64,000 nt of DNA from Straminergon stramineum. Its lineage: Eukaryota > Streptophyta > Bryopsida > Hypnales > Calliergonaceae. The position numbers and the translations under genes are program-made. The DNA lies in NCBI GenBank assembly GCA_963920665.1, contig OY987265.1, positions 31,005,001-31,069,000 of the forward strand, in the 5' to 3' direction. Positions 49,491 to 61,137 of this stretch are shown in pieces. The notes below the pieces were generated by a model. That model worked only from the letters and a program-made list of their open reading frames with translations. It ran no database searches and had not been told where the DNA came from. Position 1 is the first letter of the stretch, and each line of letters begins with the position of its first letter.

Positions 49491-51000
49491 TTTAGATTCT
49501 ATACCATAAAAAAGTTAAATCTCTACAATAAATATGTTGTATATATATTTAATACTTTGTATTTTAAAAGCTTAAAATATACCATTTTTGAACTTTTCCA
49601 TCAAAATTCTCTTGGTGTGAGTAAAATTAGCCAGCTTTACACTCGACTTTCAGTACACATATGCCTTCAAAGACCTCTCAACAATTGAATATGTACTTTT
49701 CTCACTGGAAAATAAAAATTTTCCATAGTTAACCCTCAAAAGTGTCTGAATTTTTTTTAAACTGGTCATAGGAGTTTAATTGCCCGCACAGAAATGGGCC
49801 TGAAATTTCAGATCGACCATATATGGTAGTGTAGGGAGTTAGGGATTAAGGTTAACTTGTATTTCTTCTTCATTTTAGCAACATGTTAGTGTAGATTTCT
49901 TGTACAAACTAACTAAGAGCAACTTTAATCCAATCGAAAACTAGCATGTGAATGACATAATGACAGGGCAAATAAAAAAACGTGCATCAATGCCACCAAC
50001 ATTGGTCTCTCATTATTTCCAACCCCACCATTTTTCAACCTTGCTTTGCTAGCATTCAGGAATTTTTCTGAATTTCATAGTCTGATTTCCTTCAATTTCC
50101 AAATTGAACTAGTTTTTCAAGTACGGAGTCCGGTTATTTTCTCTATTTTTTACTCAAAATATTAATTTTATAGTTTTTTTCACTGGTTTTTTGATGATTT
50201 TTTCAAATTTTAACCCATTTTTTCCCAATTCCACTAGCTAACTTTGAACTAGCCACCTATTTTTCCCAAACATTGGCTCCAACAATAGGGCAGAATATGA
50301 AGAAACCTACAAGTTGTCTTACAATAGGAAAAGTGATAATTGTCATACCTTTTCAAGCTTTGTTATGTTTATCAATAAATTAACACTACCCTTTTTTGCA
50401 TGAAAGGTTCTTTTATAATGTAGAATCTTTTCCTCTCCTTCCTTTAATAATGTGAAAAAGTCCATTTGAGGTTTGGATTGCTGGCTTTGCATTGGGCCAA
50501 TTTTTTTTTAATAGTTGCTGAACTGGAATGCGGTCTGCCTCCCTTCACCTCAAAATTTTGATACTTTCCCTGTTCCCCTCTTCCCATTGGAGATGCTCTA
50601 CACTTATACAACAACAGCATAATAATGCTGTATCATGATCATTGAAATGGGCTGCAGGGAGCATCCACCGTCTGCAGAATAATGGTATGCAGTTGCAAAA
50701 CCAAAGTCAAATTTGGGCTCAGTCAATAAGGAGGACAACACCATGATGGAACTAAGTCCCTTACAAAAAGTGTATGATAATAAGCTTAACTTAAGACATG
50801 CACGACAAATAGAACCAGAAACAGGACTGATACGACACCAATGCGGCATTTTCGAAAAGCTAGAGAAGACTGCTAAAAATGCCCCCAACTTCAAATTTAA
50901 CACTAAAATTCAGCATTCCCATTAATATTTCCGTTCAGGAGCGTTCCCTCTAAATTTAGCCACGTTTTCCATCCCACTACCGTAATTGGATCTGAAAAAA
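49491..51000. other. Intergenic DNA upstream of the CDPK gene
   Basis: AT-rich until about 50900, where GC rises towards the CDPK leader. A short minus-strand ORF at 50604-50903 is not recognised. No other feature. Confidence 0.4.
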
Positions 51001-51169
51001 AACCAGTAGACCTACAGTAGCTTCCTCTATGCGCGCCGCCCACCACCCTTGAGAAAATTGCCGGTCTCCTTCCTCAAAGTCCAAGTTTTCCCCCCGCACA
51101 CTCCTCAAGCTTACCCCCATTCCTGTGTGATGATGCTCTGTTTCTATGGTGAGCTTTGCTTGTCGTCAG
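51001..51169 (+). other. CDPK 5'-UTR exon 1 and presumed promoter-proximal region
   Basis: C-rich leader-like sequence ends in a strong donor (TCAG then GTAAGTT, exon end 51169). A second possible donor is TATG/GTGAGC at 51147-51148. The transcription start is not fixed. It contains ATGATG at 51130-51135, which opens a short upstream frame. Confidence 0.5.
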
Positions 51170-51868
51170 GTAAGTTAGTCGCTGCCATTTGAAAATGGGG
51201 GTTGATTTGGCTGAACTGGATATCCTTGCTTTTGGGTTTGATCCTCACCTTCGCCATACTTAGTGTGCCGAAACTTTGGGGATTTTCCTAGTTGTACTTT
51301 TCTGGGCGAACTCAAGTGTTGTTGCCTGGGCTTGTTGCGGGATGGCGGGATAGGGATGAGAGTTTCGGACTTTGGGTGTCTTTCGGGTCTCCCGGCGTCG
51401 GGTTTGCGTTTGGTTTGAAATTCTTCCTTTGAGAGTCTGATGTACGTGCTGGTTTTGGTTTAGGCGTTTCCGATAGCGATGTGACGATCGGTCTCCTGGT
51501 TTGAATAATCTTGTTTCAAAGAGGGTTTGGAGTTTTTTGAGGTCAGTGTTTGACGTTGATCATGTGGCGTTGAATGGAAGTGTGGTTCAGTGAGACTGAT
51601 AGGCGGTTTGTTTTTGAAGATTGTTTAGTTTAGTAGCGCAGGAGAAGTGAGGGTTAGGAAATGGATTGTGCGTTTGAGTAGAATAAAAGTGTTTGGTTTA
51701 GCTTCTTTGCGTTTTTTAGAGTTTCGTGCTGTTTTGTTTTCGTCACACCCTCGCGTTCCTTTAAAGCGTTAGTTCTCGTTTCTTCAGGCGAGGTTAGTTC
51801 GGCAATCGTGTTGTAGGATTTTCCATATATTTGTTTTGACTTTATACTCGTTGGTTGCGTTGGCGCAG

Positions 51869-52013
51869 GTTGAAAAGGAGAGTAATTGCCTGTAACCGTG
51901 CGTGGAGTCTCAAGGCTTATGAGATGTTCTTCAAGGAGGTTACGTCGCTATCGCAGTGTACCGACTAGTTGTGGATGCAGCTTCTGTTTGGATTTTTGTT
52001 ATCCTGCGACGAG
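51869..52013 (+). other. CDPK 5'-UTR exon 2
   Basis: Bounded by a GCGCAG acceptor and a GACGAG/GTATGT donor. The sequence is less AT-rich than the flanking introns and has stops in all frames, so it is a non-coding leader exon. Confidence 0.5.
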
Positions 52014-53106
52014 GTATGTACACCCGACATAACATCATGTAGGCTATGCAGATGGAGATGGGTGTCTTTGGTCACCTTTTTGGTTGGGATAGGTGTAGTT
52101 GGCTGGTCGCTAGTTGCTTAAGGTTAAGAGTTGGATAGACTGTGGAACATTCTATCTGTGGATACTGTGGGGACGTATTGACTTATATAATAATGTTATG
52201 AATTGGAAACTTTTAGTCCGTCAACAGCGTATATCATTACAAATGTTCAGACCAGTGCGAGGGGAAGCCTTTTGTCTATGTCATGTGTCAAATCATGCTT
52301 TAAGTGTCACGGGAGTTATAGTATTTTGTGTGAGGCATGTGTCGTGTCATGTGTCTAGTGGCATTGTCACGTATCTAGTGTCAATATCATGGGTTTAGTG
52401 TGATGTGTCTCAAGTAGACATACCCCAAATCGGCCCTTTTCTAAATGTCCAAGATTTCTAGACTGACATGTTCTGTATTTGTAGATAGGGGATGCAATTG
52501 GGAAGGGTCTGTTTTGGGCATCCATACCTGAATGTCATGTGTAGCCATCCTAGGATTTCAGCTTAGAGAATATGTGGAATGTGACCTAAGTGTTGCAAAG
52601 TTAGGAAATGGCTTACGTTGGGTTTCGCTAGGAAATTTGTCCTTTGGCCGCCGAGATAGCCGGACCAGTGGAAGTGTTGTTTTTGGGCGGTGCATACCGT
52701 AGACATTTTCATTATGTATTTCACGCGATGTTCTTTTCTCGTGGAACTCAGCCATTTGAGAAATAATCGGGTATGCTTTCTGGTGAATTTTAACTTCACT
52801 GCAAAAGCCGGAATTAAACTGTTTGAAGCTGTGCTTTTCACTCGTAAGGCATTTCTGCTAGTTGATATGTGCCATTTTGCTTTGGCGCTTTTCTCATGAA
52901 GGCGGTCTCAACTTGTTATTCTCAATGCCGTTGTACTAAAATTGCCAAATTTTCCATTATTCTGTCTTATTCAGTTACTGTTCCATTGATTTAGAATTGG
53001 CTTAGTGCTTTTTTGTTATGTTGGGCTTGACGCGGGCTGTCTCTCTTGTGAAAAAAAAGAATCATTGGCTTCTTACGATGCTGATTGGAAATTTCGATTG
53101 ATGCAG

Positions 53107-53237
53107 ATGGATGTCTGACAGTACGTGACTACATGACGACAGAAACGTCATCAAGTGCGCTCTCAGGGAACTATTGAGATAGTTCTTGGTCACGCCCTAA
53201 TCGAATCCAGTGGAGGCATGTTACAAATTGGGACTGA
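53107..53237 (+). promoter_or_regulatory. CDPK leader exon 3 with upstream ORFs
   Basis: It starts after a TTGATGCAG acceptor. It contains ATG-GAT-GTC-TGA at once, a 14-residue upstream ORF at 53133-53177, and a third upstream ORF at 53218-53256. The third begins 20 bp before the kinase start and ends inside the coding region in another frame. Its ATG has G at -3, while the kinase ATG has T at -3 but G at +4. Ribosomes must skip or leak past these ATGs to reach the kinase start, suggesting translational damping. Confidence 0.6.
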
Positions 53238-54962
53238 ATGGGTAACAGTTGTGTAGGAGCGGCTGGGTATTTTCAAGGCTTCACCAGTGCAATTGCGCTG
53301 GGTGGGCGTAGCACTAGATCTACAGAAACATCACCTGGTGTATCGAAAGCAGATAATACTCGATGCAGGACTGAGGGGGAATCCCCTGAGGCTCAACGGA
53401 AACCACCACGCCCGAACTACATCCCTGCCGTAGAAGCGCCTGATTCTCAGCAATTCAAGGAGGTGATTGAGGCCATGAAGAAGGGGAGAGAGATGAAACC
53501 TGTCCCCGGGCAGAGCTTAACGTACTCCGTGCTACAACGGAGGACTGAGAACTTAAGAGACTTGTATGTTTTGGGAAAGAAGCTGGGACAAGGTCAATTT
53601 GGCACCACGTACTTGTGCATTGAGAAGTCCACAAACAAGGAATATGCATGCAAGTCTATTGCGAAAAAGAAGCTCATTTCCAAGGAGGATGTGGAGGATG
53701 TGCGTCGTGAACTGCAAATTATGCATCACCTTTCAGGGCATCCTAACATTGTCATGATAAAAGGGGCATATGAAGATTCTACTTCAGTGCATTTGGTGAT
53801 GGAACTTTGTGCTGGTGGTGAGCTATTTGACCGCATTATTCAAAGAGGGCACTACTCGGAAGCCAAAGCTGCAATGCTTACTCGCACTATCGTGGGTGTG
53901 GTTGAGACTTGCCATTCCCTTGGGGTGATGCACAGGGATTTGAAGCCGGAGAATTTCCTGTTTTCTAGTTCTAAGGAGGATGCGGCTTTGAAAACTACTG
54001 ATTTTGGGTTATCGATGTTTTTCAAGCCCGGAGAAGTTTTCAGAGATGTGGTTGGAAGCCCATACTATGTTGCCCCTGAAGTGTTGAGGAAACATTATGG
54101 CCCTGAGGCTGATGTTTGGAGTGCTGGAGTGATTCTATACATTCTCCTTAGTGGTGTTCCTCCATTTTGGGCGGAAACTGAGCAAGGTATCTTTGAGCAG
54201 GTTTTGAAATCAGAGCTTGACTTTGCCTCAGATCCATGGCCTAAAATCTCTGATAGTGCCAAGGACCTGATTCGCAAAATGCTCGCCCCTCCAGTTTCGA
54301 AGAGGTTGAAGGCTCATCAAGTGTTGGCACATCCTTGGATCTGTGAAGATGGAGTTGCACCTGACAGACCTATTGATTCAGCAGTGCAGTCTCGGCTCAA
54401 GCACTTTTCAGCAATGAACAAGCTGAAGAAAATTGCCATCCGAGTCATAGCTGAGTCTTTGTCAGAGGAGGAAATTGCAGGTCTGAAGGAGATGTTCAAG
54501 ATGATGGACACTGACAACTCAGGATCTATCAGTTATGAAGAGCTGAAGGCTGGCCTGACTAAGGTAGGTTCAAATCTCAAAGAAGAGGATGTTCGACATC
54601 TCATGGAGGCTGCCGATGTCGACGGTGATGGAACAATAGACTATGGAGAGTTTCTTGCTGCCACTCTCCATCTGAACAAGATTGAACGAGATGAGAACAT
54701 GTTTGCTGCTTTTTCTTACTTGGATAAGGACAATAGTGGCTATCTGACGATTGATGAGCTTCAACATGCCTTGAAAGAGTTCAACATGGGAGACATATCT
54801 GTGGACGAGTTGCTTCAGGAAATCGATCAAAACAATGATGGGAAGATTGACTACACCGAGTTCGTTGCGATGATGCGTAAGGGGAACCAGGGTGGTGCTG
54901 GCCGCTCATCGTTACGACACAGCCAAGGCTTGAGTTTGAATGATGTCTTGATGCTTGGATAG
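53238..54962 (+). CDS. Calcium-dependent protein kinase (CDPK/CPK)
   Basis: 574 residues in one uninterrupted exon. CDPKs are plant and protist Ser/Thr kinases whose own calmodulin-like domain senses Ca2+. The N terminus MGNSCVG has Gly2 for myristoylation and Cys5 for palmitoylation, predicting membrane attachment. The kinase domain spans about 110-368: glycine loop [10 protein letters not shown] (116-125), ATP-binding Lys139 in YACK, catalytic HRDLKPEN (232-239), Mg-binding DFG (255-257) and GSPYYVAPE (273-281). An autoinhibitory junction follows at about 378-410. Four EF-hand loops are complete: 424-435, 460-471, 496-507 and 530-541, each with Asp at position 1 and Glu at position 12. Residues 252-255 are KTTD, where most CDPKs have KAID. 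Most plant CDPK genes have several coding introns, so the intron-free coding region is notable; the introns lie only in the leader. Confidence 0.97.
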   Translation: MGNSCVGAAGYFQGFTSAIALGGRSTRSTETSPGVSKADNTRCRTEGESPEAQRKPPRPNYIPAVEAPDSQQFKEVIEAMKKGREMKPVPGQSLTYSVLQRRTENLRDLYVLGKKLGQGQFGTTYLCIEKSTNKEYACKSIAKKKLISKEDVEDVRRELQIMHHLSGHPNIVMIKGAYEDSTSVHLVMELCAGGELFDRIIQRGHYSEAKAAMLTRTIVGVVETCHSLGVMHRDLKPENFLFSSSKEDAALKTTDFGLSMFFKPGEVFRDVVGSPYYVAPEVLRKHYGPEADVWSAGVILYILLSGVPPFWAETEQGIFEQVLKSELDFASDPWPKISDSAKDLIRKMLAPPVSKRLKAHQVLAHPWICEDGVAPDRPIDSAVQSRLKHFSAMNKLKKIAIRVIAESLSEEEIAGLKEMFKMMDTDNSGSISYEELKAGLTKVGSNLKEEDVRHLMEAADVDGDGTIDYGEFLAATLHLNKIERDENMFAAFSYLDKDNSGYLTIDELQHALKEFNMGDISVDELLQEIDQNNDGKIDYTEFVAMMRKGNQGGAGRSSLRHSQGLSLNDVLMLG

Positions 54963-55357
54963 GCTTTACATCGAGGGGAGAGCGGATTCAGCTGCATGTA
55001 GGCACCTCAATGTAGCTGTGATATCATCGGAATGCCAGTTGTTCTACTCGGGGTTCATGTGTCTGCCCGGCATAAGGAGTAGTAGTTTTTTTGTATGTCA
55101 CATTTCAATGCAGAGTTGGACATTCTCTGGCAAAGAAGCAGTATTTATCAAATATGCACCGTCACAGTCTGTAAGTGCAACGAGGACGTATCTCTTTCTT
55201 CACACAGTTTAGGCTGCTACAGAGATAGAGCATACGCTACCTCTGTAAATAGCTCACTACCTCTGTTGAACTTCTACCTAGAAGTGCTAGTAATATTTCA
55301 CCCCTATGTAAGCTTAAACGATTTCCATGCGTAAATGCAAATGAAGGAGTGCCATTG
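54963..55357 (+). other. CDPK 3' UTR
   Basis: Transcribed-like sequence of mixed composition between the stop codon and the AATAAA signal. No conserved ORF. Confidence 0.5.
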
Positions 55358-55363
55358 AATAAA
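55358..55363 (+). terminator. Candidate polyadenylation signal of the CDPK gene
   Basis: AATAAA in AT-rich context about 400 bp after the stop codon and before the convergent methyltransferase gene. Plant signals are loose, so this is a candidate only. Confidence 0.45.
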
Positions 55364-55621
55364 ATAATTAAAAGGATTTTAGCCACGAAGTTTACTCTTC
55401 GTGAGCTTATCGTTGTGCACTGCCTTCACACGAATCCTATGCACAGAATGTACTTATTTACTTCTACCAGCTATGCCCACGTGAAGGTTACAAAAGACAA
55501 GCTATTGATATGAGCTGGTATTAGATTTAGCAGCTTATCCTCAATGATTGTCAAATTATGTTCTTAACTGCACTACTATTACAAGAGTGGCCAAGGATGT
55601 TCGTCGGCAATTCAGAACGGA

Positions 55622-58600
55622 CTACCGAACTTTGGCAGACCTTACCCTGTCCTGCACAACTTGACATCCTCGAGATACTCGCTTGGAGAAGTCCATCTGA
55701 GACTGGAGAACCTTCTGGACATATTTGGACTCCGCTTTCAATTTCTCAATAAACATCTGCTTCTCCCGAGTCTGTTGTTGGTTGTGCGATGTCGTCACAA
55801 AATGATGGTGAGCGGAGAAGCCTCTAGATGCTACAAGGCTAATGTTCCCCTGTGACGGTACTGCGACTGTAAATGCCATGCCACCACTCGCGCCTGTGCC
55901 AGTGGCTGGGGAAATCAAGGCATCTCTGCACTACACAAAGTTTATGTAAGAATCGCAACCTAGTCGAATAAAAATGGTTCATGAAAGGGTACGGTTCGGT
56001 CGTCCAAAAGATACCGGGTCCATATTGAAACCAGATGGCACATAGAAGTGTTGAAAAATGATCCAATCGTTTTGCAATTCGAGACCATAGCAAGATTTAC
56101 CAATACAAATGGGGTTCTCTTTTGAAATCTGATGTACATGGAGGGTGATAAATTTGAAAAGGAACACTCGTCAAGTTGATCTTCCGAGATCCCTTCCCGT
56201 TTAAGTGCCGACCAAGGTGAAGTAGAGACAACTTACAAATCTAGGCTTGAATGCATGAATATTCGCCATCACATTTTTTTAAGGGCCATTCAAAGTCTGG
56301 TAAAGATTCTTGACTAAATGCAACATACCGGTAAGCCCAACAGGCTTCTTGGATTTTTCGTCCCTGAGGTGAGGCGGGGTCAAAACCGGGTCCATACTGT
56401 CCAGATGCTCTCTCCAAAATGGATGGCGGAGGCGCGTCTGTGTGCAAATTGACCTGAATCATTTAGTGAATGTCTCATTAGAATACGAATACGAGAGAAA
56501 GTTACGGCAAATTACTTCTCAGTTAGACAAGGCAAGGAGCAGTATCAAATAGTAAAAGTCATGAAAAGTACAAATCCTTGGGATATAAGCATAAAAGGAA
56601 ACTGAGTCATCATCAAAATTTGTAGATCCTAGTATAAACCTATCCAATTACGGCATGCTGGCAGGGAGTTTGGAATCAGAAGTACTTGCAAACTAAAAAC
56701 AACCCTAGGTCTTTTACACACAAAGAAAGCTCATACGAGACAGTAATAACCAAGGATTAAAAAATTACCACAACAGTGCCATGTTTGGGATGCAACAGCT
56801 GACTCAAAAATGTCAAAAATGGTCCATTTCTCTTCCACAGTTTGGTGGGAACAACATCTTCACCATCGAAAGCATCCACAAAAACTAGATCATAATACTG
56901 ACTTTTTGAACGCTCCTTGGTGGATTCCCTCCGCCCCAAAGCTTCAACAAAAGCCTCCCCATCAGCCTCATACACTGTCAGCCTATTTAAACTTTCCCAT
57001 AAAACCTCCCGAGTTACTTCATCCACTTTCCCTGCGTCTGCACGTCCTCTCATACCTCCATTTGAAAATACATGATCTTCCATTCCATGTTTTGGTGCTT
57101 GCGAAGAATCATGATATGAAGTTTCTGATTGCAAACGACGTATTTTACAAGGGGGATATCCCATGGTCTCGACAGCTGCCTCTATGACAGCGGCATCGAT
57201 CTCGACAACATCCAATGTTGCACCTGATTAAGAAGCATATGATGTCACGTACAGACACTACAATACCAGGCTAAAGCCCAAAATTTAAGATCGTCCTCAA
57301 GAAAAATTTAAGATCGTCCTTAAACTTGAATATCACAATTCCGCCGCTATAGCATACATCACACACTAGTAGAAATCCTCCACTCCCTCGGTATTATAGA
57401 AAACATAGTCGCTTTAAAACCTATCAATTTGTAACAGCATTTAAGGCAGTTTCTACACTAACTCTGCCAATTGTAACGTGACTCCCAGTGTCAAGCGTTT
57501 AAGAATAACGACTGGAGTGAGGACATGGTCCAACGGAGTGCTCACGAAAACCTTTCCTCCTCACATTCGAAATAGGGACATACGTACCAGGCAAGTTGTG
57601 GGCCAGAAAAAGTGGTAGGCTCCCTCCTCCAAGTCCAATACATAGGATTCGCATATCCCTTGCTTTGTGAGTCACCTGCTCCAAACTATAGCCACCTAGG
57701 CTCATAGTTGTGAGCCCCACGGATAACATACTTTTCACATCTGCAATCACACAGCATGAAACTGCGTAAAAAGGTATGTAGGTTCAAAGATGCGCTTAAG
57801 GCCTTGCATGGGTAATCCCTAAATGCCTAACCCTGTTGATAACTGCCAGACCTAAGGTAAAGAAGCAAACTTCTAAACTAGAATCAGACTATATAAGTGA
57901 CTGAACAATTTGATGTATTTGTCGATCAGAGCATCTCCTGTACAAAGCACAAAGAGAACAGAAAAAAATGGCCATGATCAAGAGGTGCACTTTCATGACA
58001 AAAACAAAAAATGGGATCCTGGACACAGAGGACTCACATTCGAAAGCAATGCAGTTTGGTTGTTGAACCAGGAAAACTTCCGAAGGGTATCTGTCATTGC
58101 TTACGACCATGACTTTGGCTACGCTTTGGCGGGTCATAGCATTGAAACGAAGCACTCGCCATTCATATCCGAGGACCTTAAACTGCCCATGACCGTGATT
58201 AGCCCTCCCCAACTGGCTCTGCCTCTGTTGCAACTCTCGCTCTGTCGCTGTCCACTCTTCTGGTCTCTTTTACAATGCTCGCAATTCACAGGTACAACGG
58301 TCGAATAAATTTCAAGTGTACTGAGTTTACACGACAAAAGCACTCATAATATTCTTGAAAGGAGCTGTGAAGACCTTGGTCCAACTGCTAAATCAAGGAA
58401 GAATCAGCATATCCAAGATGCTCTAATCTTCTAGCATCTTCTTTCTTTGCATGAATCGTCTAACATCCTGAGTTCAAGAATGAAAAAGTCGGTGCTCAGC
58501 CAACTATATTAGTCAAGTGTAGATACTGACAACCATTAAGCAGCTACTGTGAAAAGTGGGTGGTCAATAGCGCTCTAGACGTTATGCATAACATTCTTGA

Positions 58601-60280
58601 GCAATTGCGTGAACTCACCCTTCTCTACTGTAGATGGAACCCACCCACCCCACCCACCCCACCCACCCCGACACAAAAGCTTGACATTCACTATAGACAA
58701 CATGCATGGTGCTCAGCGACTGGCATGGATTCTTTATCCAAGGTGTTCATGCTACTCGAAAAGATCTAGATTCATTTTGCAAGGGTGCTAAAGCAAGCTC
58801 CTCAAGAATGCTATGTAGAATAGTGCAGCAACAACGATTGATCATTTCTTGCACTTTCTGGTTGATACGATAATCCTATGCAGATTGCACTAGAAAGTCC
58901 AAAAACAGCTTAATTCCTCGAGGGTCAGCAGATTATCCAAAATTATCAAAGATGTTATGGGCCAAATTTGTGATATATACGGGGATATGCACTGCAGTCT
59001 CAAGGAAAGAGTATCTCAAAGGCTCAAATACATTTGCTAAAATGATGTCAAATTTTGGACAGAAAGAGAAAAAAAAATAATGGAAGTCCCGGGAGAAAAA
59101 GGGTAAGGTATGGTCAACACACCGGAGTAGAGGCAGGATGCGCAGTGACTGCTATGACGCCATTGCCCATGGTCGATTGGGACTCATAAACTGTGTCGCC
59201 AGCATTGCGGCCCCAGCCTCCACCTTGCGTGCCCCACCACTCTGGAGAAAATTGCCAGTCACCTTCCTCCGAGTGCCTGCCCAGCCAGGATTTGCTGCGC
59301 ACACCCCTCTTCACCTCATTCCTCCAAGGCACTGGCTCAACGACGATACCTGAGGTGGTCGTCCCTCTACAAAGTCAAGACTACGAGGTATCCATCACCA
59401 GTTGTCCAGATCTCACATACACAAATGCGTTCATGCTATCACATGCACATGATCCAGGCATGGTCTAACCCTTTAAAGACCAGCGATTTATGGCTTTAAA
59501 TGACCAATTCGATTGATTACATTTTGAAACTTATGATTCATATGAGGCCAAAGTTTATATCACCAGAATCAGCGAATAACATTGCATGTGGTGATCAAAA
59601 GATAAGTAAAATAGGACTAAAGAAAGTTCCTAAAATATTCCAAATAAAAATGAGGCCCAAGACATTTAGGGATCTTGGTTCGTAAGGGGCTAGACATTTC
59701 AATGAAGTGGTTTGGTTACCTTGGGTTGAATATGCCTTCGGTGAGACCGTGCCCTAATACATGGTCGTTCCAGTATTCCCACACACAAGGGTCCACCTCC
59801 TTACCGGCGAGGCGACCATTCATGGGTAAGCAAAGACCATGGATGCCGACGTGTGTGGATCTTTCTCTATGTTTGGCAATGGAGAGAATGTCTGATTATA
59901 CCAGACTTCCATAAAACCAAGCAATTATCAAAACCAAAAGAAAAAAACGAATCAAGCCACATCCGTGACCATAATCAGCCCACAAAGAATTTGACAATCT
60001 ACGAAAACTTCTCACAATTTTTTTTACCTGGAAAGAAAGGATAGATCGATGAGCGTCCTAAGCGTACGTTGGAGTTCTTCTTTGCCGTCTCTACAGCAGT
60101 GCATGAAAATGGTTTGCCATCTCCAGGCCTCAGTCCCTCAAAGTTCGAAACCCTTGGAGACAACCATGGCAAAGCGTGCTTCTCCACCTTGGACCACAAA
60201 TGCGGTTTCTTCCCAGGCATTCTCGACATGGAAATTTTATATAATTGCAGCACCATGACCTGCGTCGTCTCCATCGCCAT
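55622..60280 (-). CDS. SAM-dependent methyltransferase, spermidine-synthase/METTL13-C-like
   Basis: Eight exons join in phase to 635 residues: 60280-60028, 59864-59720, 59366-59123, 58266-58038, 57740-57588, 57223-56769, 56453-56329 and 55925-55622. The SAM-binding Rossmann fold is clear. Motif I is ILCIGLGGGSLPLFL (322-336), the acidic loop VVEID lies at 347-351, VYEADGEAF at 425-433 and YDLVFVDAFDGED at 452-464. IGLGGGSLPLF with a following VEID is the signature of the METTL13 C-terminal domain and other spermidine-synthase-like methyltransferases; the substrate cannot be read from sequence. Residues 1 to about 215 (PFFPERSTHVGIHG, LPMNGRLAGKEVDP, WWGTQGGGWGRN) resemble no domain I know. 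The C terminus is a charged helix. The exon 4 acceptor (gtaaaag) is weak and the start Met assumes a non-coding first exon. Divergent from the PUS6-like gene, convergent with CDPK. Confidence 0.85.
58640..58669 (-). repeat. CCCCACCCA microsatellite with G-quadruplex potential on the gene strand
   Basis: Thirty bases of (CCCACCCAC) type repeats in intron 3 of the methyltransferase gene. On the minus (transcript sense) strand this reads GGGGTGGGTGGGG repeated, giving at least seven G-runs of three or more with one-base loops. Such a run can form a stable quadruplex in DNA or in the unspliced RNA. Confidence 0.85.
59466..59690. repeat. Intronic dispersed repeat, copy 1 (methyltransferase intron 2)
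   Basis: About 225 bp opening TAACCCTTTAAAGACCAG and closing TTTAGGGATCTTGG. The body has AAATGACCAATTCGATTGAT and ATATCACCAGAATCA blocks, shared with copies at 62345-62568 and 63513-63730. Confidence 0.75.
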
Positions 60281-61137
60281 GACAGCCAGTTCCTGCTAAG
60301 AGTTTTTACAACATGACTTGCCTCACATCTTCGCATCCCCCGTGAACAGATTCTCTGACTTGCAACATTCTACCTTCTCTTGCAGAATCTGCACAAAAAA
60401 ATTCATAGCGGCGGGACGCTTCGGGTGCATGTAACCAAATCTTCATCACCCAAATACGAAACAAACAATTAGCGCATTTTGAGGGATATCCAAGTGTGTC
60501 AATCTTCATCGGCAAACCTTAACAGAAACTCAGCTGCAGGTATATAGTAAACAATTACATCTCTCTCATCTAAGAATGAAAACTCTTATAGCTGTGTCGT
60601 ATACCGGAAACTCAGAAACCTACAAGCAAATCAAGTAAATGCATTAGACCTAACCAAGACTGAACCCCCAAATTAAAGCATGACGAAGGAACGAAACTAA
60701 TCACTACCATAACCTAGCAGAACCGAATCAGAAGAGTTACTTACACTTGCAAAACCTCTACAACATTCCGTGCTCCCTCTCCAGCGGCTCCTCAACAAGG
60801 AATCAAAGAAAGGAACCACGATGCTAAACCCTAATTACTGGCTATGATCCCAGCACTCCAACCCAATAAAAGAATTTGAAAAAATGCGCCGAAGGGGACA
60901 AAGCCTCCCCATTTGCTCACAACTGATAACAGAAACCGTGTGACTGGGCTTGAACTCTTTCCGGAACAGTGAAAGCCCTGGGCTCTCCGAAATACAGTGG
61001 ATGGCACGCATGACCAACGCTCAGCGGCGTCTTTGCCACTGCACTTTGGCTTTGATTATTGTTGCGAGCTTTGCTATTGGGGTCGGCAGCCATTCGAATG
61101 ATCTCTTCCTGCCGGGAGCTTGTTGGAGGTTGTGGCA
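60281..61137. promoter_or_regulatory. Divergent intergenic region between methyltransferase and PUS6-like genes
   Basis: 857 bp separate the two start codons. For the methyltransferase it probably also holds a leader exon and intron, since a TTAGCAG acceptor lies 17 bp upstream of its ATG. A telo-box AAACCCTAA is at 60826-60834; telo-boxes are common in promoters of plant ribosome and translation genes. ORFs inside it are short and unsupported. Shared bidirectional promoter activity is inferred. Confidence 0.5.

Noticed and set aside
61120..61137. Upstream in-frame TTG start for the PUS6-like protein
   Set aside because: Plants start at ATG; the ATG at 61138 directly opens a normal transit peptide.
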